A stretch of DNA of 64,000 nucleotides from Nectonema munidae (taxonomy: Eukaryota > Nematomorpha > Nectonematoida > Nectonematidae), in NCBI GenBank assembly GCA_030549495.1, contig JAUIRK010001052.1:1-64000 (forward strand), read 5' to 3'. Below, in pieces: positions 27,201 to 34,479 of the stretch. A program made the translations under genes and the position numbers. Positions within the stretch are counted from its first letter, which is position 1. Every line of letters starts with the position of its first letter. The notes beneath the pieces were generated by a model. The model worked only from the letters and a program-made list of their open reading frames with translations. It had not been told where the DNA came from and did not search any database.

Positions 27201-30200
27201 GAATACTCGATTTGCTTAATATTTGAGCAGAGATATTTTTATAATGTTCGATTCGACTAATTCGATATTCACGATTCGAAGTAACACTGTACATAATCAA
27301 ATCACTTTTTTTAAGAAAATTTGTTGATTATTATAATAAAAATATAATATCGAAACAAAATGTTTCAGTTGTTAATGATCTATTTATGACAGCTGTCAGA
27401 ATTTTATTTGTAGACAGAAATATTCAAAAAAACGCAATGATTTTCTTTTCTCGTATACTTTGATTTATGTTAGTTTGGTCCTCGGACATTTCGCCCCATT
27501 ATTTTCATAAGACAGTTCGCCTCATTATTTTCATAAGACATTTTGTTTCATGGACAATTCTCCCCGTTATTTTCATAAGACATTTTGTCTCATGGACAAT
27601 TCTAAAATATTAAGAGATAAATTGATTGATTTGAAATAATTTAATAGAGATAAAATAAACAAGAATATAAATTTTTTTAATAATTTTACACATATAATAA
27701 GCAAAGATGGATGATACTAATAGCCTATGAGACAATTTGTCAGGGGGCGAAATGTCTGTCGACCGTTATTTAAATAATTTTTTAATTATAAGGGCTAGCT
27801 ACTTTAACGTTGGCTTTTGCTGCTTATAAAAACTTGAAAATATCAAATAAACTCTCATTCTTTATGCCTCCTATTATTTTGAAATTATTCTGAGAACAGA
27901 CGGTTCCATTTTAAAATAGTGAAAATTGCTTTATTAGTTTATTTTGTTTCCTTTCTCTCTTATGTTAATTATGTAGCAAATTTTTTAATTTTGAGTGGTG
28001 CAGTGGATGTATTTTCATTGACCAGGCACTGATGTACCGCTTATGTCAAACTATGAACAAATTTGTATCGATGAGGAATCGAATCCAGAAGCTTACGTGC
28101 TATATCCATCATCTCAACCAACCTGCCATGCCACCCATAGATAGAGTATGCTGTAGGGGATACGTCAAATTAGTTTTCAAAAAACTTAAATTATGCACTA
28201 AAATTTTTTAGTTTTTGTTGAAGCTCTATAACTTTTTCTGATAGACTTTTTTTCCTTAAAAGTTATTATAAAAGGCAAATTATCATTGCAAAATGTTAAC
28301 AGTTATTTTACTTTTTGTAGCTTGTATAATGAAATAATGCGATCTTAATTTTTTGTTTTATTTTTGTTTGAACAATTATAACTTCGTTTTATATCCTTGC
28401 CCCTGAATCAATCACATTTTTTCATATAAACATCACAGGTTGTCTAATAGACTCTTTGCCTTTAGACTACATTCACTGATATAAAACTATCCAACCTTCA
28501 GTTATTTGTTTTCTCTATGAATCAAATATCCTTTCATCAATTCCTGTAATGTGCCTGGTAGACTACTTCATTTTTCAAATGAAAAACCCTATTCCACCCC
28601 CTAACATTTTTGGATTTTTTTAAAATAGTGTATATTCGATGGTTGTAGGTAAAAATGCCCCCAATTAAAAAGTAGGAAAAAATGCCCCCTAATTTTTGAT
28701 TTTCAGGATTTTATATAATTATATAAATATTTTTATTTGGTACCGTTTTGAAAGGCTAAATTCCTAAAATTTCTTAATCTATAGGGTTTTTTCTTTATAA
28801 AGTTCTTGAAAACAATAGCATATTTGTGGGAATGTGTTCTTAAAATCAGTTAAACAAATTATATTTAGAAAGTGTTCTGATACACACAAAGTCGAAAAAT
28901 ATTTGCTGTTTTATAAAAAAAAATTTTGTATTTAAAAAATTGTCGTATGCTGAGTTTTTTAGTTTACTTTAATTAAATTTTAAATGTTTTAAATGAAAAG
29001 TTAACTTTTTTTTTACAAAAAATCTTTATTTGACATATCTTTTTTAAAAATTTTAATTAATAATTTTTTGAAATTTTTTGTGTTGGGGCATTTTTTCCTA
29101 ATTTAAATTGAGGCATTTTTTCCTACTTTTTAATTGGGGCATTTTTTCTTACTTTTTAATTGGGGGCATTTTTTCTGCGCACTATATTCGATATGCAAAT
29201 TTAATTAAAATATTTTCGCTGGAAGTATAGTATTTAAATTCACTAATTTTGTAAAAAAAAATATAATGTAGTCTTATAAATTTAGGACTTTAGGGTATGC
29301 GCTGAATACACTCTATTTTAAAGGATATTTGGTCTCCCGTGGTATTTCCAGACCACCAATTTTGAAAATTGCAAGAAAAAAATTTCGCCCCCCCCCCCCC
29401 AATAATTTTGAGGATGTGCGCCCCTGTATGTGTGTGTGTGTGTACATATGTGTGTGTGTATACATATGTGTATGTGTGTGTATCTGTGTATGTATGTGCA
29501 TGTGTGTGTATGTATGTGCATGTGTGTATGTATGTACGTGTGTGTATCTGTGTATATATGCTTGTGTGTGTGTATGTACGTCTGTGCATATGGTTGTGTG
29601 TATGTACGTCTGTGCATGTGTGTGTATCTGTGTACGTTGTGTATATATATGTGCGTGTGTGTATGTATGTACGTCTGTGCATGTGTGTGTATGTATGTTC
29701 GTGTGTGTGATGTGTGTATGTATATATGCATGTGTGTGTATATACGTACGTACATACTGTACATGTGTGTGTATCAGTGTACGTTGTGTGTATACGTCTG
29801 TTTGTATGTACGTCTGTGTGAATATATGACCCCAGTAAACCAGGAAAGTATGGGATAGAGTTCTACCATTTGAACGATGCATGGAGTTTTGCCTGAGATA
29901 TATTATTCTTCACATTCACAAGAAAACTATTTTGGTGGTGAGGCAATCGTGACAAGATTATGCGAAAATGCAAAACTTCCTAGGGGTGCTGGGATTGTCG
30001 TCGACCGATTTTTCATGTCCCATGATCTGTGCGTTTGGGGTAAAAGTAAATCATGGTCGGTAGTGGGTACATGTACAGAGATGAGAAGATTTATCCCTCC
30101 TGCAATGAAGAAACAAAATTTGAAAAAATGAAAGAATGCGAATCTTTTACGCTCTTCACAGAAACTGCAAGCTTGATCACTTACGTTCAAACCAGACACG

Positions 30201-31538
30201 CCTCTCATAATTTCAAAGCTGTTTATGTAATGTCGAGTCAACACTACTCAAATATTCAGTTTATGGGCTCGAAAAATAAACCGGAATCTATGCTTACATA
30301 CAACAAGTATAAGTGTGGGGTCGATAAAGCGAATCAAATGGTGAACATGTATTCTACATATCGAATAAACTTCAGATAGCCAATGGCAATATTTTGAAAT
30401 TATCTCGATATGGCTGGACTCAACACTTATATTATTATGAGAGCGGATTGTCCTGATGAATATAATTCGAAAGAAGGCGGCAGAAAACAAGTTTTGCGCA
30501 GATTAGCATTCAGTCTTGCAGAAACATTAATGAAAAGTACAGAGCAATCAAATACCTCAAGAAGTAAGACTCATACTACAATCCTATGGCTTTGTAAAAG
30601 AATAAAGTGATTCTTCCTCAGAAAGTCCAAAAAGAAAGACTTGTTTTTCTTACAACTGTAAAAGTAGAATTTTCCAAACATGCGACAAGTGTCATCAAAA
30701 TGTCTGCAACAAGCACGCAAAGAAAGTTTGCCTAAGCTGTTTTCCATAATTTTAATTCAAAAATTGAATAAAAAGTGTGCTTTATTGAAATAAAACTTTT
30801 AAATATACTATTTGTTTTCATGTCGAAATAGGTAAGTTTCACTATGTAAAAAGCACGCGTATTTAAAAATAATATTTCAAACGATTTGTCCCAATTTTTC
30901 CAAAAAACTATGATAAACCATCTGAATGAAGTTTTCAGAGTCCCTAAGCTGAAGTAAACAGTGGATATGGGACTCATTTAACGTTTCTTTATTAGTCAAG
31001 GGCCGCAGCGGCCTTATTTAACCATGCGAGGGTGTTAAAGTGCCAATAAAAATTTTCTTAATTGTTAAATTAAGAAATAGTTGTGAATACGTAAGGCATT
31101 ACAATTATAGTTAGTTAGATACAATACAAGTATGCGAACTTTATAAAATTAAGCGTTGGCCTGTTATCGCCATTGGTTAAAATATGATTGCAACATCACT
31201 AGTAAACTCTTTTCATATTTGTAATGAGAAGTTTAATTATCCTATTCTCTCCTACGCGGGGCAGTACGATATAACTGATCTAAAAATGAAGTTCTGTAGT
31301 TGATATCTTAGCGTACTTGTTTGAAAAGAGTAATTCTTAATCCTCTATTTTAGTTGCTATTCACCCGCAAGATAAGCCCGTTCCGATCATCTATCAGGCT
31401 CCTCCTCCTCCACCGTCATCAAACGAAGTCCCTACTGCCAACCAAATTCATTATCCATCTCAAAATCCGCAAAGACTGGGAAGTGTGCCAGAATCTAAAA
31501 TTAATGAGAATGAAGAAGAACAAGAAAAAGAAACATAA
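12245..31538 (+). CDS. RBM22: RBM22 (Slt11/Cwc2-type pre-mRNA splicing factor), ten exons
   Basis: Ten exons join in phase to 452 residues: 12245-12298, 13806-13859, 13913-14075, 14134-14234, 18720-18901, 19032-19253, 20169-20312, 20367-20473, 23141-23287, 31354-31538. All introns start GT and end AG. Human RBM22 has 420 residues; it binds U6 and the intron in the activated spliceosome. Seen in order: NTYNRLNWE start, a Cys-rich N-terminal domain (CQTC, CKIC, CQTC, CQTC), a CCCH zinc finger (CSFWVKGCC...ECPYRH), the linker [16 protein letters not shown], one RRM ([14 protein letters not shown]) with a slightly longer first loop, and a proline-rich tail with [12 protein letters not shown]. No disruption is seen. 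Introns 4, 8 and 9 are swollen by mobile elements. Confidence 0.93.
12299..13147. other. RBM22 intron 1, first part
   Basis: AT-rich, no gene or bounded element recognised before the short element at 13,148. Confidence 0.4.
13148..13407. mobile_element. short element with CAGTGCCCGCGCTA inverted ends
   Basis: Left end CAGTGCCCGCGCTA; right end, read inward, CAGAGCCCGCGCTACCTATT. Both are followed inside by matching G-rich stretches (GAGGGGGGCTTG; the complement of GGGGGGCTTG). About 260 bp without a reading frame, within RBM22 intron 1. ATAAGA occurs just outside both ends, possibly a decayed 8-bp duplication as in hAT. Confidence 0.6.
13806..13859 (+). CDS. RBM22: RBM22 exon 2
   Basis: Codes for [18 protein letters not shown], the first Cys pair of the N-terminal domain; bounded by TATAG and GTATTT, phase 0 at both ends. 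Confidence 0.93.
13913..14075 (+). CDS. RBM22: RBM22 exon 3
   Basis: From [12 protein letters not shown] to [10 protein letters not shown] plus one base. It follows a 53-nt intron, so ordinary introns in this genome can be very short. Confidence 0.95.
14134..14234 (+). CDS. RBM22: RBM22 exon 4
   Basis: Codes for [20 protein letters not shown] to FIQNMEKQ after a 58-nt intron; ends before GTAAAA on a codon boundary. Confidence 0.93.
14235..15263. other. RBM22 intron 4, first part
   Basis: AT-rich with no recognisable gene. Confidence 0.4.
15264..16100 (-). pseudogene. Tc1/mariner-superfamily (IS630-like) transposase relic beside a hAT-type end
   Basis: On the minus strand, from about 16,070 down to 15,700, worn frames read [17 protein letters not shown], then [29 protein letters not shown]. 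The second part fits the IxxDESxFNLxxxRxxGRS block around the second catalytic Asp of IS630/Tc1-like DDE transposases. Several stops are present. At 15,266-15,280 the unrelated word CAGGGGCGGATCTAG is a classic hAT terminal sequence; no partner end was found. Confidence 0.5.
16101..17298. other. RBM22 intron 4, middle part
   Basis: AT-rich, no recognised gene. Short frames on both strands look random. Confidence 0.35.
17299..18440 (-). pseudogene. [15 protein letters not shown] protein relic (uncharacterised, repeat-associated)
   Basis: Three minus-strand frames follow one another: about 18,420-17,881 ([19 protein letters not shown], then [19 protein letters not shown], then [12 protein letters not shown]), about 17,920-17,720 ([29 protein letters not shown]) and 17,670-17,299 ([46 protein letters not shown]). 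These blocks occur in this order in a protein family that I recall as widespread and multi-copy in invertebrate genomes; its function is not known to me. This copy has frame changes and has lost a central Cys region (FLC...WDSR is only partly visible). It lies antisense in RBM22 intron 4. Confidence 0.6.
18720..18901 (+). CDS. RBM22: RBM22 exon 5
   Basis: Codes for [15 protein letters not shown], then [20 protein letters not shown] and the CCCH zinc finger up to ECPYR. Acceptor CTTATTTAG, donor GTTTTC. Confidence 0.95.
19032..19253 (+). CDS. RBM22: RBM22 exon 6
   Basis: Codes for [20 protein letters not shown], then the RRM start TTLYVSNLG with a longer loop ([15 protein letters not shown]). 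Phases match both neighbours. Confidence 0.95.
20169..20312 (+). CDS. RBM22: RBM22 exon 7
   Basis: Second half of the [49 protein letters not shown]. Acceptor TTTTTAG, donor GTTTTA. Confidence 0.95.
20367..20473 (+). CDS. RBM22: RBM22 exon 8
   Basis: Codes for [12 protein letters not shown] to NPVPGLPPP, matching the LNVKWGRSQ and VPGLPG words of the human protein. Its acceptor (CTCCAACTTAAG) is pyrimidine-poor but the phase is right. Confidence 0.9.
20474..20989. other. RBM22 intron 8, first part
   Basis: AT-rich; AGGTCCAAATAGGTC at 20,712 resembles words near the ends of some piggyBac elements, and may mark the worn end of the relic that follows. Confidence 0.35.
20990..22560 (+). pseudogene. 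worn piggyBac transposase relic in RBM22 intron 8
   Basis: Frames in several registers match piggyBac blocks in order: an acidic N-terminal part (about 21,000-21,160), [20 protein letters not shown] around the first catalytic Asp (21,620-21,690), [19 protein letters not shown] with the second Asp (21,854-21,910), [29 protein letters not shown] (21,975-22,030), and [19 protein letters not shown] (22,165-22,230). There are many stops and frame changes. Terminal repeats were not found. Confidence 0.75.
23141..23287 (+). CDS. RBM22: RBM22 exon 9
   Basis: Codes for [20 protein letters not shown], then the proline-rich [20 protein letters not shown]; the human protein has ANYFNLPPSG and HMFHPMGPPP here. 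Acceptor CAATTTTAG, donor GTAGCA. Confidence 0.88.
23288..24228. other. RBM22 intron 9, part before the piggyBac
   Basis: AT-rich, nothing recognisable. Confidence 0.4.
24850..25015. repeat. minisatellite of about 50-bp units in the piggyBac
   Basis: CCGAATAAAATTATGTGTTT, CCGAATAAACTTATGTATTT, TCGTATAACTTATATGTTTA and TCAAATAAACCTAATTTTTT begin four successive diverged units about 50 bp long. Confidence 0.65.
25862..26274. repeat. TG/CG array with a ~30-bp higher-order unit (left part)
   Basis: Alternating TG and CG dinucleotides with a repeating block GCGCGCGCGTCTGTATGTGT about every 30-32 bp, seen some eight times. Long cysteine/valine or histidine/threonine frames here are by-products of the repeat and not genes. 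It continues at 29,427 beyond an insertion. Confidence 0.9.
26765..26961. mobile_element. 197-bp hAT-like MITE
   Basis: CAGTGACGTAGCTAGG on the left and the complement of CAGTGGTGTAGTCAAAA on the right; such CAGTGRCGTAG ends are typical of hAT. The flanking octamers CTTCTCTC and TTTCTGTC agree at 6 of 8. No coding frame. Confidence 0.65.
27477..27764. mobile_element. short element with GGTC...ACATTTCGCCCC ends and internal repeats
   Basis: Left end GGTCCTCGGACATTTCGCCC, right end complement of GGTCGACAGACATTTCGCCC, a near-perfect inverted pair. Inside the left end TTATTTTCATAAGACA occurs three times at intervals of about 26 and 44 bp. The superfamily is not clear. Confidence 0.6.
28000..28136 (-). 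mobile_element. tRNA-derived SINE-like segment, second copy
   Basis: Closely matches 7,525-7,668: B-box-like GGATTCGATTCC (28,075-28,086, minus strand) and A-box region TGGCAGGTTGGTTGAGATGA. The sequence to its right also matches, up to 28,640. Confidence 0.55.
28641..29182. mobile_element. 542-bp foldback element with 10-bp target duplication
   Basis: Each end repeats the motif GGGGGCATTTTTTC with a TTTTTAATTG spacer, in opposite orientations (28,653-28,695 and 29,090-29,178), so the ends can pair as a long hairpin. TATATTCGAT flanks it at 28,631-28,640 and 29,183-29,192. The related copy near 8,735-8,755 reads straight through this point, so it serves as an empty site. A 9-10 bp duplication points to the Mutator-like group, but nothing in the interior confirms that. 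Confidence 0.7.
29427..29822. repeat. TG array, right part
   Basis: Continuation of the array at 25,862: TGTGTGTATGTATGTACGTC-like units with ACGT and TATATA words. It lacks the CG blocks of the left part. It ends where the piggyBac reading resumes. Confidence 0.85.
31354..31538 (+). CDS. RBM22: RBM22 exon 10 and stop
   Basis: Acceptor CTCTATTTTAG. Codes for [20 protein letters not shown] and [18 protein letters not shown], ending EEEQEKET and TAA at 31,536-31,538. The block IHYPSQ(N/D)PQR is shared with human RBM22, which confirms that this distant exon belongs to the gene. Confidence 0.92.
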
Positions 31539-31597
31539 GTCACGCTTTTATTCATTCCCATCAGCAACAAAAAACGATCATATATATTGTAATTTAC

Positions 31598-31603
31598 AAT
31601 AAA
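31598..31603 (+). terminator. poly(A) signal for RBM22
   Basis: AATAAA 60 nt after the RBM22 stop codon. Confidence 0.6.
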
Positions 31604-31692
31604 TTTGAATTATTTTAAACCATACTTCGACAGACTCACCAGTGACAAAATAAAAAATTTTAGTTTTTATAATGGAAAAATGACATTTACGA

Positions 31693-32423
31693 CAGGGCGC
31701 ACATCCTTGAAATTATTAGGAGGAGGGCGCACTTTCAAGCGTCTTCCAAAAAGGACAACAAATTTTTCTGGATTCCTACTCCTCTCTTGTCTATTTTATT
31801 TCATTCTTAATTAAGCTTAATGTAAACTTTAACCCCGCCCCATTAAGCTTAACGTCAACAATGAATGAAGACTTATAAATATAGCAACATGCATAACAAA
31901 ACTTTCTCCCTTCAAATAGATGCGCAACATCTCCAAATTTATGTGTAGAAAAGGGGTAAAGATATCATTTAACAATAAAAAAATTGGAAATTTTATTGAA
32001 TAAAAAAAACATTCATTAATTTTCCGTTGTTCCATTTCTTCTTCCTAAAAATGTTTTATAGAGAAAAATAAATATAAAAAAACACATCTAAATTACATAA
32101 CTTTTCTGAGGTAGTTTCTATCAAAAATGTAAAACAGAATTAAAGTTAGAAAACTGTGTATTAGATTTTTTTTCATTCTTTTTAGTGTATAAGAATAAGT
32201 GTACGTTAGTTAGACTCTCAAAAAAAGGTATAAAATAAAGATAAAATTATACAAACAAAAATCAAACAATAAATTAAGATTGCATTACTTCATTTTTCTC
32301 AGCATCATTCAAAAAATAGTTTAAAAGTTAAATTGGTGAAAGCAAACACAAAGTCATTTTCGCCCTCTTGAAAACACATTGAGGGGAGGGAGCCGTCGCC
32401 CCCCCCCCGGTTGTGCGCGCCTG
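31693..32423. mobile_element. 731-bp non-autonomous hAT-like element, clean boundaries
   Basis: It begins CAGGGCGCACATCC and ends with the complement of CAGGCGCGCACAACC. ATTTACGA flanks it exactly on both sides (31,685-31,692 and 32,424-32,431), a perfect 8-bp duplication in ordinary sequence. It has G-rich and C-rich runs inside the ends and no reading frame. Most of it recurs in reverse at 7,862-8,498. It fixes the ends and target-site length for the whole C-rich family. Confidence 0.85.
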
Positions 32424-32431
32424 ATTTACGA

Positions 32432-32944
32432 AATCCTTGATCATGTTCCTCCTTTTGCTTGCTGAGAAATGTATTGACTCAAGCACTACAAAAAAACTAA
32501 ACTATTTGAGTGGGTTCAAATAATAAATCTGTTCCAAAATTGACAATACAACGCTATCATAGCTTGTTTTATTATTACTTGTCTACACTAATAAGGAGAT
32601 TCCATTTGAGATTTAGTTTTTCTCCATAAAGACTCATGCCTCCTAAAATAAACTGAAAAGGTTTTTAAGTGCCAAAAAAATTTTTAACGAATCAAAAAGT
32701 TAAATCATCATTTTAATTAATATGCAAAACTGACGTGAATCTTAACTTAATTATGAACGTTAAAATCAACTATTCAAAATGAGCTTTGGACAATCATGAA
32801 CTCCAATTTTGCAGCATGTACAAGCGCATTATGCCATTTCCAATATTTCATGTATGCAGTTACAATAACGTGCATCTATCCCAATTAAGACGCGTTTTTA
32901 ATGGGAAAAAAAGTGATGAAAGGTAAAACTAAAAATTAAAGATA
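32432..32944. other. AT-rich spacer
   Basis: No feature recognised between the hAT-like element and the 3' end of the Ras-like gene. Confidence 0.4.
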
Positions 32945-32950
32945 TTTATT
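32945..32950 (-). terminator. poly(A) signal for the Ras-like gene
   Basis: AATAAA on the minus strand, 42 nt after the stop codon. Confidence 0.55.
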
Positions 32951-32991
32951 GTAAAAAAATAATGTGATAATTTTGCTGAAATTATATTATT

Positions 32992-33474
32992 TTAAAGGTT
33001 AACTTTAGCTTTTTTAGGCATAACAAAATTTGAAGCAGATGAATAGGACTTTTGTAACGAGGACGAAAGAAATAATTGTGAAAAGAGTTGAAGGACAGAA
33101 TCAACATCTCTACAAGATTCAATGACAACAAAAGGAGCTGATCTAGTCTGAATTTCAACTGTCAGCCTGTTAAGTTCAATGACAGACGACGAAATGTGAG
33201 GGTTATGCATCAAGACAAAAGCATCACTTGTTTGAATGTATCGTTTCAAATCATTAGGACTGAATTTCTCACTTCCTGCTGTATCTAGTAAAATCAACTT
33301 TAAGTCTTTACCAGTAAGTTCGTTTGTAAATGAACAAATGTAAGAGTCTTCTATCGTGGAAACGTAGGCATTGCGAGAATTTTCATTTTTGAATAAGCAA
33401 TTATGTATGAGAGAAGTCTTACCAGATTGAGAATGTCCGAGAAACACGACTTTAAAGAGCCCTTTTGACACCAT
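32992..33474 (-). CDS. small Ras-like GTPase, shortened
   Basis: A 160-residue single-exon frame. P-loop GHSQSGKTS (residues 13-21), switch I with VSTIEDSYICSF (Thr40, like PTIEDSY in Ras and Rap proteins), switch II LDTAGSEKF (64-71). This is enough to call a Ras-family GTPase. The NKxD motif that gives guanine specificity is missing: the chain passes from DAFVLMHNPHISSS and RLTVEIQT directly to APFVVIESCRDVDSVLQLFS, where Ras proteins have the SAK block, so about 25 residues seem absent. There is no C-terminal CAAX lipid box (ends KKAKVNL). It may be an atypical GTPase, a gene with an intron I missed, or a recent pseudogene, although the frame is open. A splice-acceptor-like sequence lies 25 nt upstream. 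Confidence 0.7.
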   Translation of the reverse strand: MVSKGLFKVVFLGHSQSGKTSLIHNCLFKNENSRNAYVSTIEDSYICSFTNELTGKDLKLILLDTAGSEKFSPNDLKRYIQTSDAFVLMHNPHISSSVIELNRLTVEIQTRSAPFVVIESCRDVDSVLQLFSQLFLSSSLQKSYSSASNFVMPKKAKVNL

Positions 33475-33499
33475 ATTAAAAATTTATTGATAATTTACC

Positions 33500-33516
33500 C
33501 TAAAAATATAGGACTT
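33500..33516 (-). promoter_or_regulatory. splice-acceptor-like sequence upstream of the Ras-like gene
   Basis: On the minus strand CTATATTTTTAG ends 25 nt before the ATG. Confidence 0.45.
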
Positions 33517-34470
33517 GTAAATATATTAGTAAAGATATAGAAATTTTTTTCGAACTTAGGGGGAAGAATTCACCTAAAATAATAGTCAGATACATCTGAA
33601 AATTAATAAATTCCAAAATTTGATCTTGAATGTCATTGATTATATAATATAAAATATGTTTACATATATATATTTGCCTAAAAATAAGTATACCTTCATT
33701 TGAGTGAAACGAATGCATTATTTTCGCTTTTCTAGATAAATAAAGTAAAATAGCAACCGTCTAGCCTAGCAGAGAAAAGATAAATCTTTCGTCAATCTTT
33801 TGGACAAGGAATCAGAACTGGTTTCCCATAGTCGTGTTTGAGTTCTTTACTATATATATTATATATATATCGTAAGTCGTAACAAATATACCCCATATGC
33901 ATTATCTCATCATCCATATAATATCCGTATTTTTAATTTTTATTATTACCATTTAAAATCATCAGATACACTTCAAACATTTATATCATAGGACGGAATA
34001 AAATAACTAGCAAATAAAGTTAATCGATAGTATATACAAAACCAAGAGAATTGAAATAATAGAAATATCTAACTGTGCCTACATGTATATACTCTAACTT
34101 TGCATGGCGCAAACAAAAATTTGATTAAAATGTTTCTTTCAAGGAGTTTAAAGTTATTAAACTCTATTCCAAGCAGCTGAAAATAAAAGGCAAACTTCCT
34201 GAGAAAAGAATATATTGATAGATATTCAAACTGCGCGTCATCAAAATAAAGGCAATGAAATCACAGACAAACAAACATGGAAAAAACTGCCAAAGATTTG
34301 AATCAGTGAATGAATTTAAAATAAGCACAACTACTCTGATACTGACGAGTGTAACGCCAAATTCCAATAAAAATTCGACGTAAGTTTTAATACTACTGAA
34401 TACTTAGGAAAGGTTTGAATATTCCCGATTTTATATTGCGTAATTTAAAAAATTTGCTTGGAATTCTATT
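33517..34470. other. AT-rich spacer
   Basis: Contains a TATATA run at 33,852-33,869 and no recognised gene. Confidence 0.4.
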
Positions 34471-34479
34471 AAAATAAGA

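Larger units (their letters stand above)
26275..29426. mobile_element. 3.15-kb non-autonomous hAT-like element inside the TG array
   Basis: The left end is CAGGGCGCACATCC and the right end is the complement of CAGGGGCGCACATCC. The eight bases on either side (26,267-26,274 and 29,427-29,434) are both TATGTGTG, as expected of a hAT 8-bp target duplication, with the caveat that the target is a TG repeat. Poly-C/G runs lie inside both ends (26,299-26,320 and 29,388-29,400). No transposase is encoded. Four other insertions sit within it: 26,765-26,961, 27,477-27,764, a SINE segment at 28,000-28,136 and 28,641-29,182. Confidence 0.75.
24233..31034 (+). mobile_element. piggyBac element with TTAA ends, split by later insertions
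   Basis: TTAA at 24,229-24,232 and 31,035-31,038 flank a 13-bp inverted pair: CCCTCGCATGGTT starting at 24,233 and AACCATGCGAGGG at 31,020-31,032. GC-rich partners (GGCCGCGGAGGCCC at 24,278 and GGCCGCAGCGGCCT at 31,001) lie inside the two ends. The transposase is in two parts: about 25,280-25,790 ([60 protein letters not shown]) and 29,822-30,750 ([40 protein letters not shown], then a Cys-rich tail [17 protein letters not shown]). Stops and frame changes show it is dead. The two parts are separated by 4 kb of later sequence. Confidence 0.85.
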
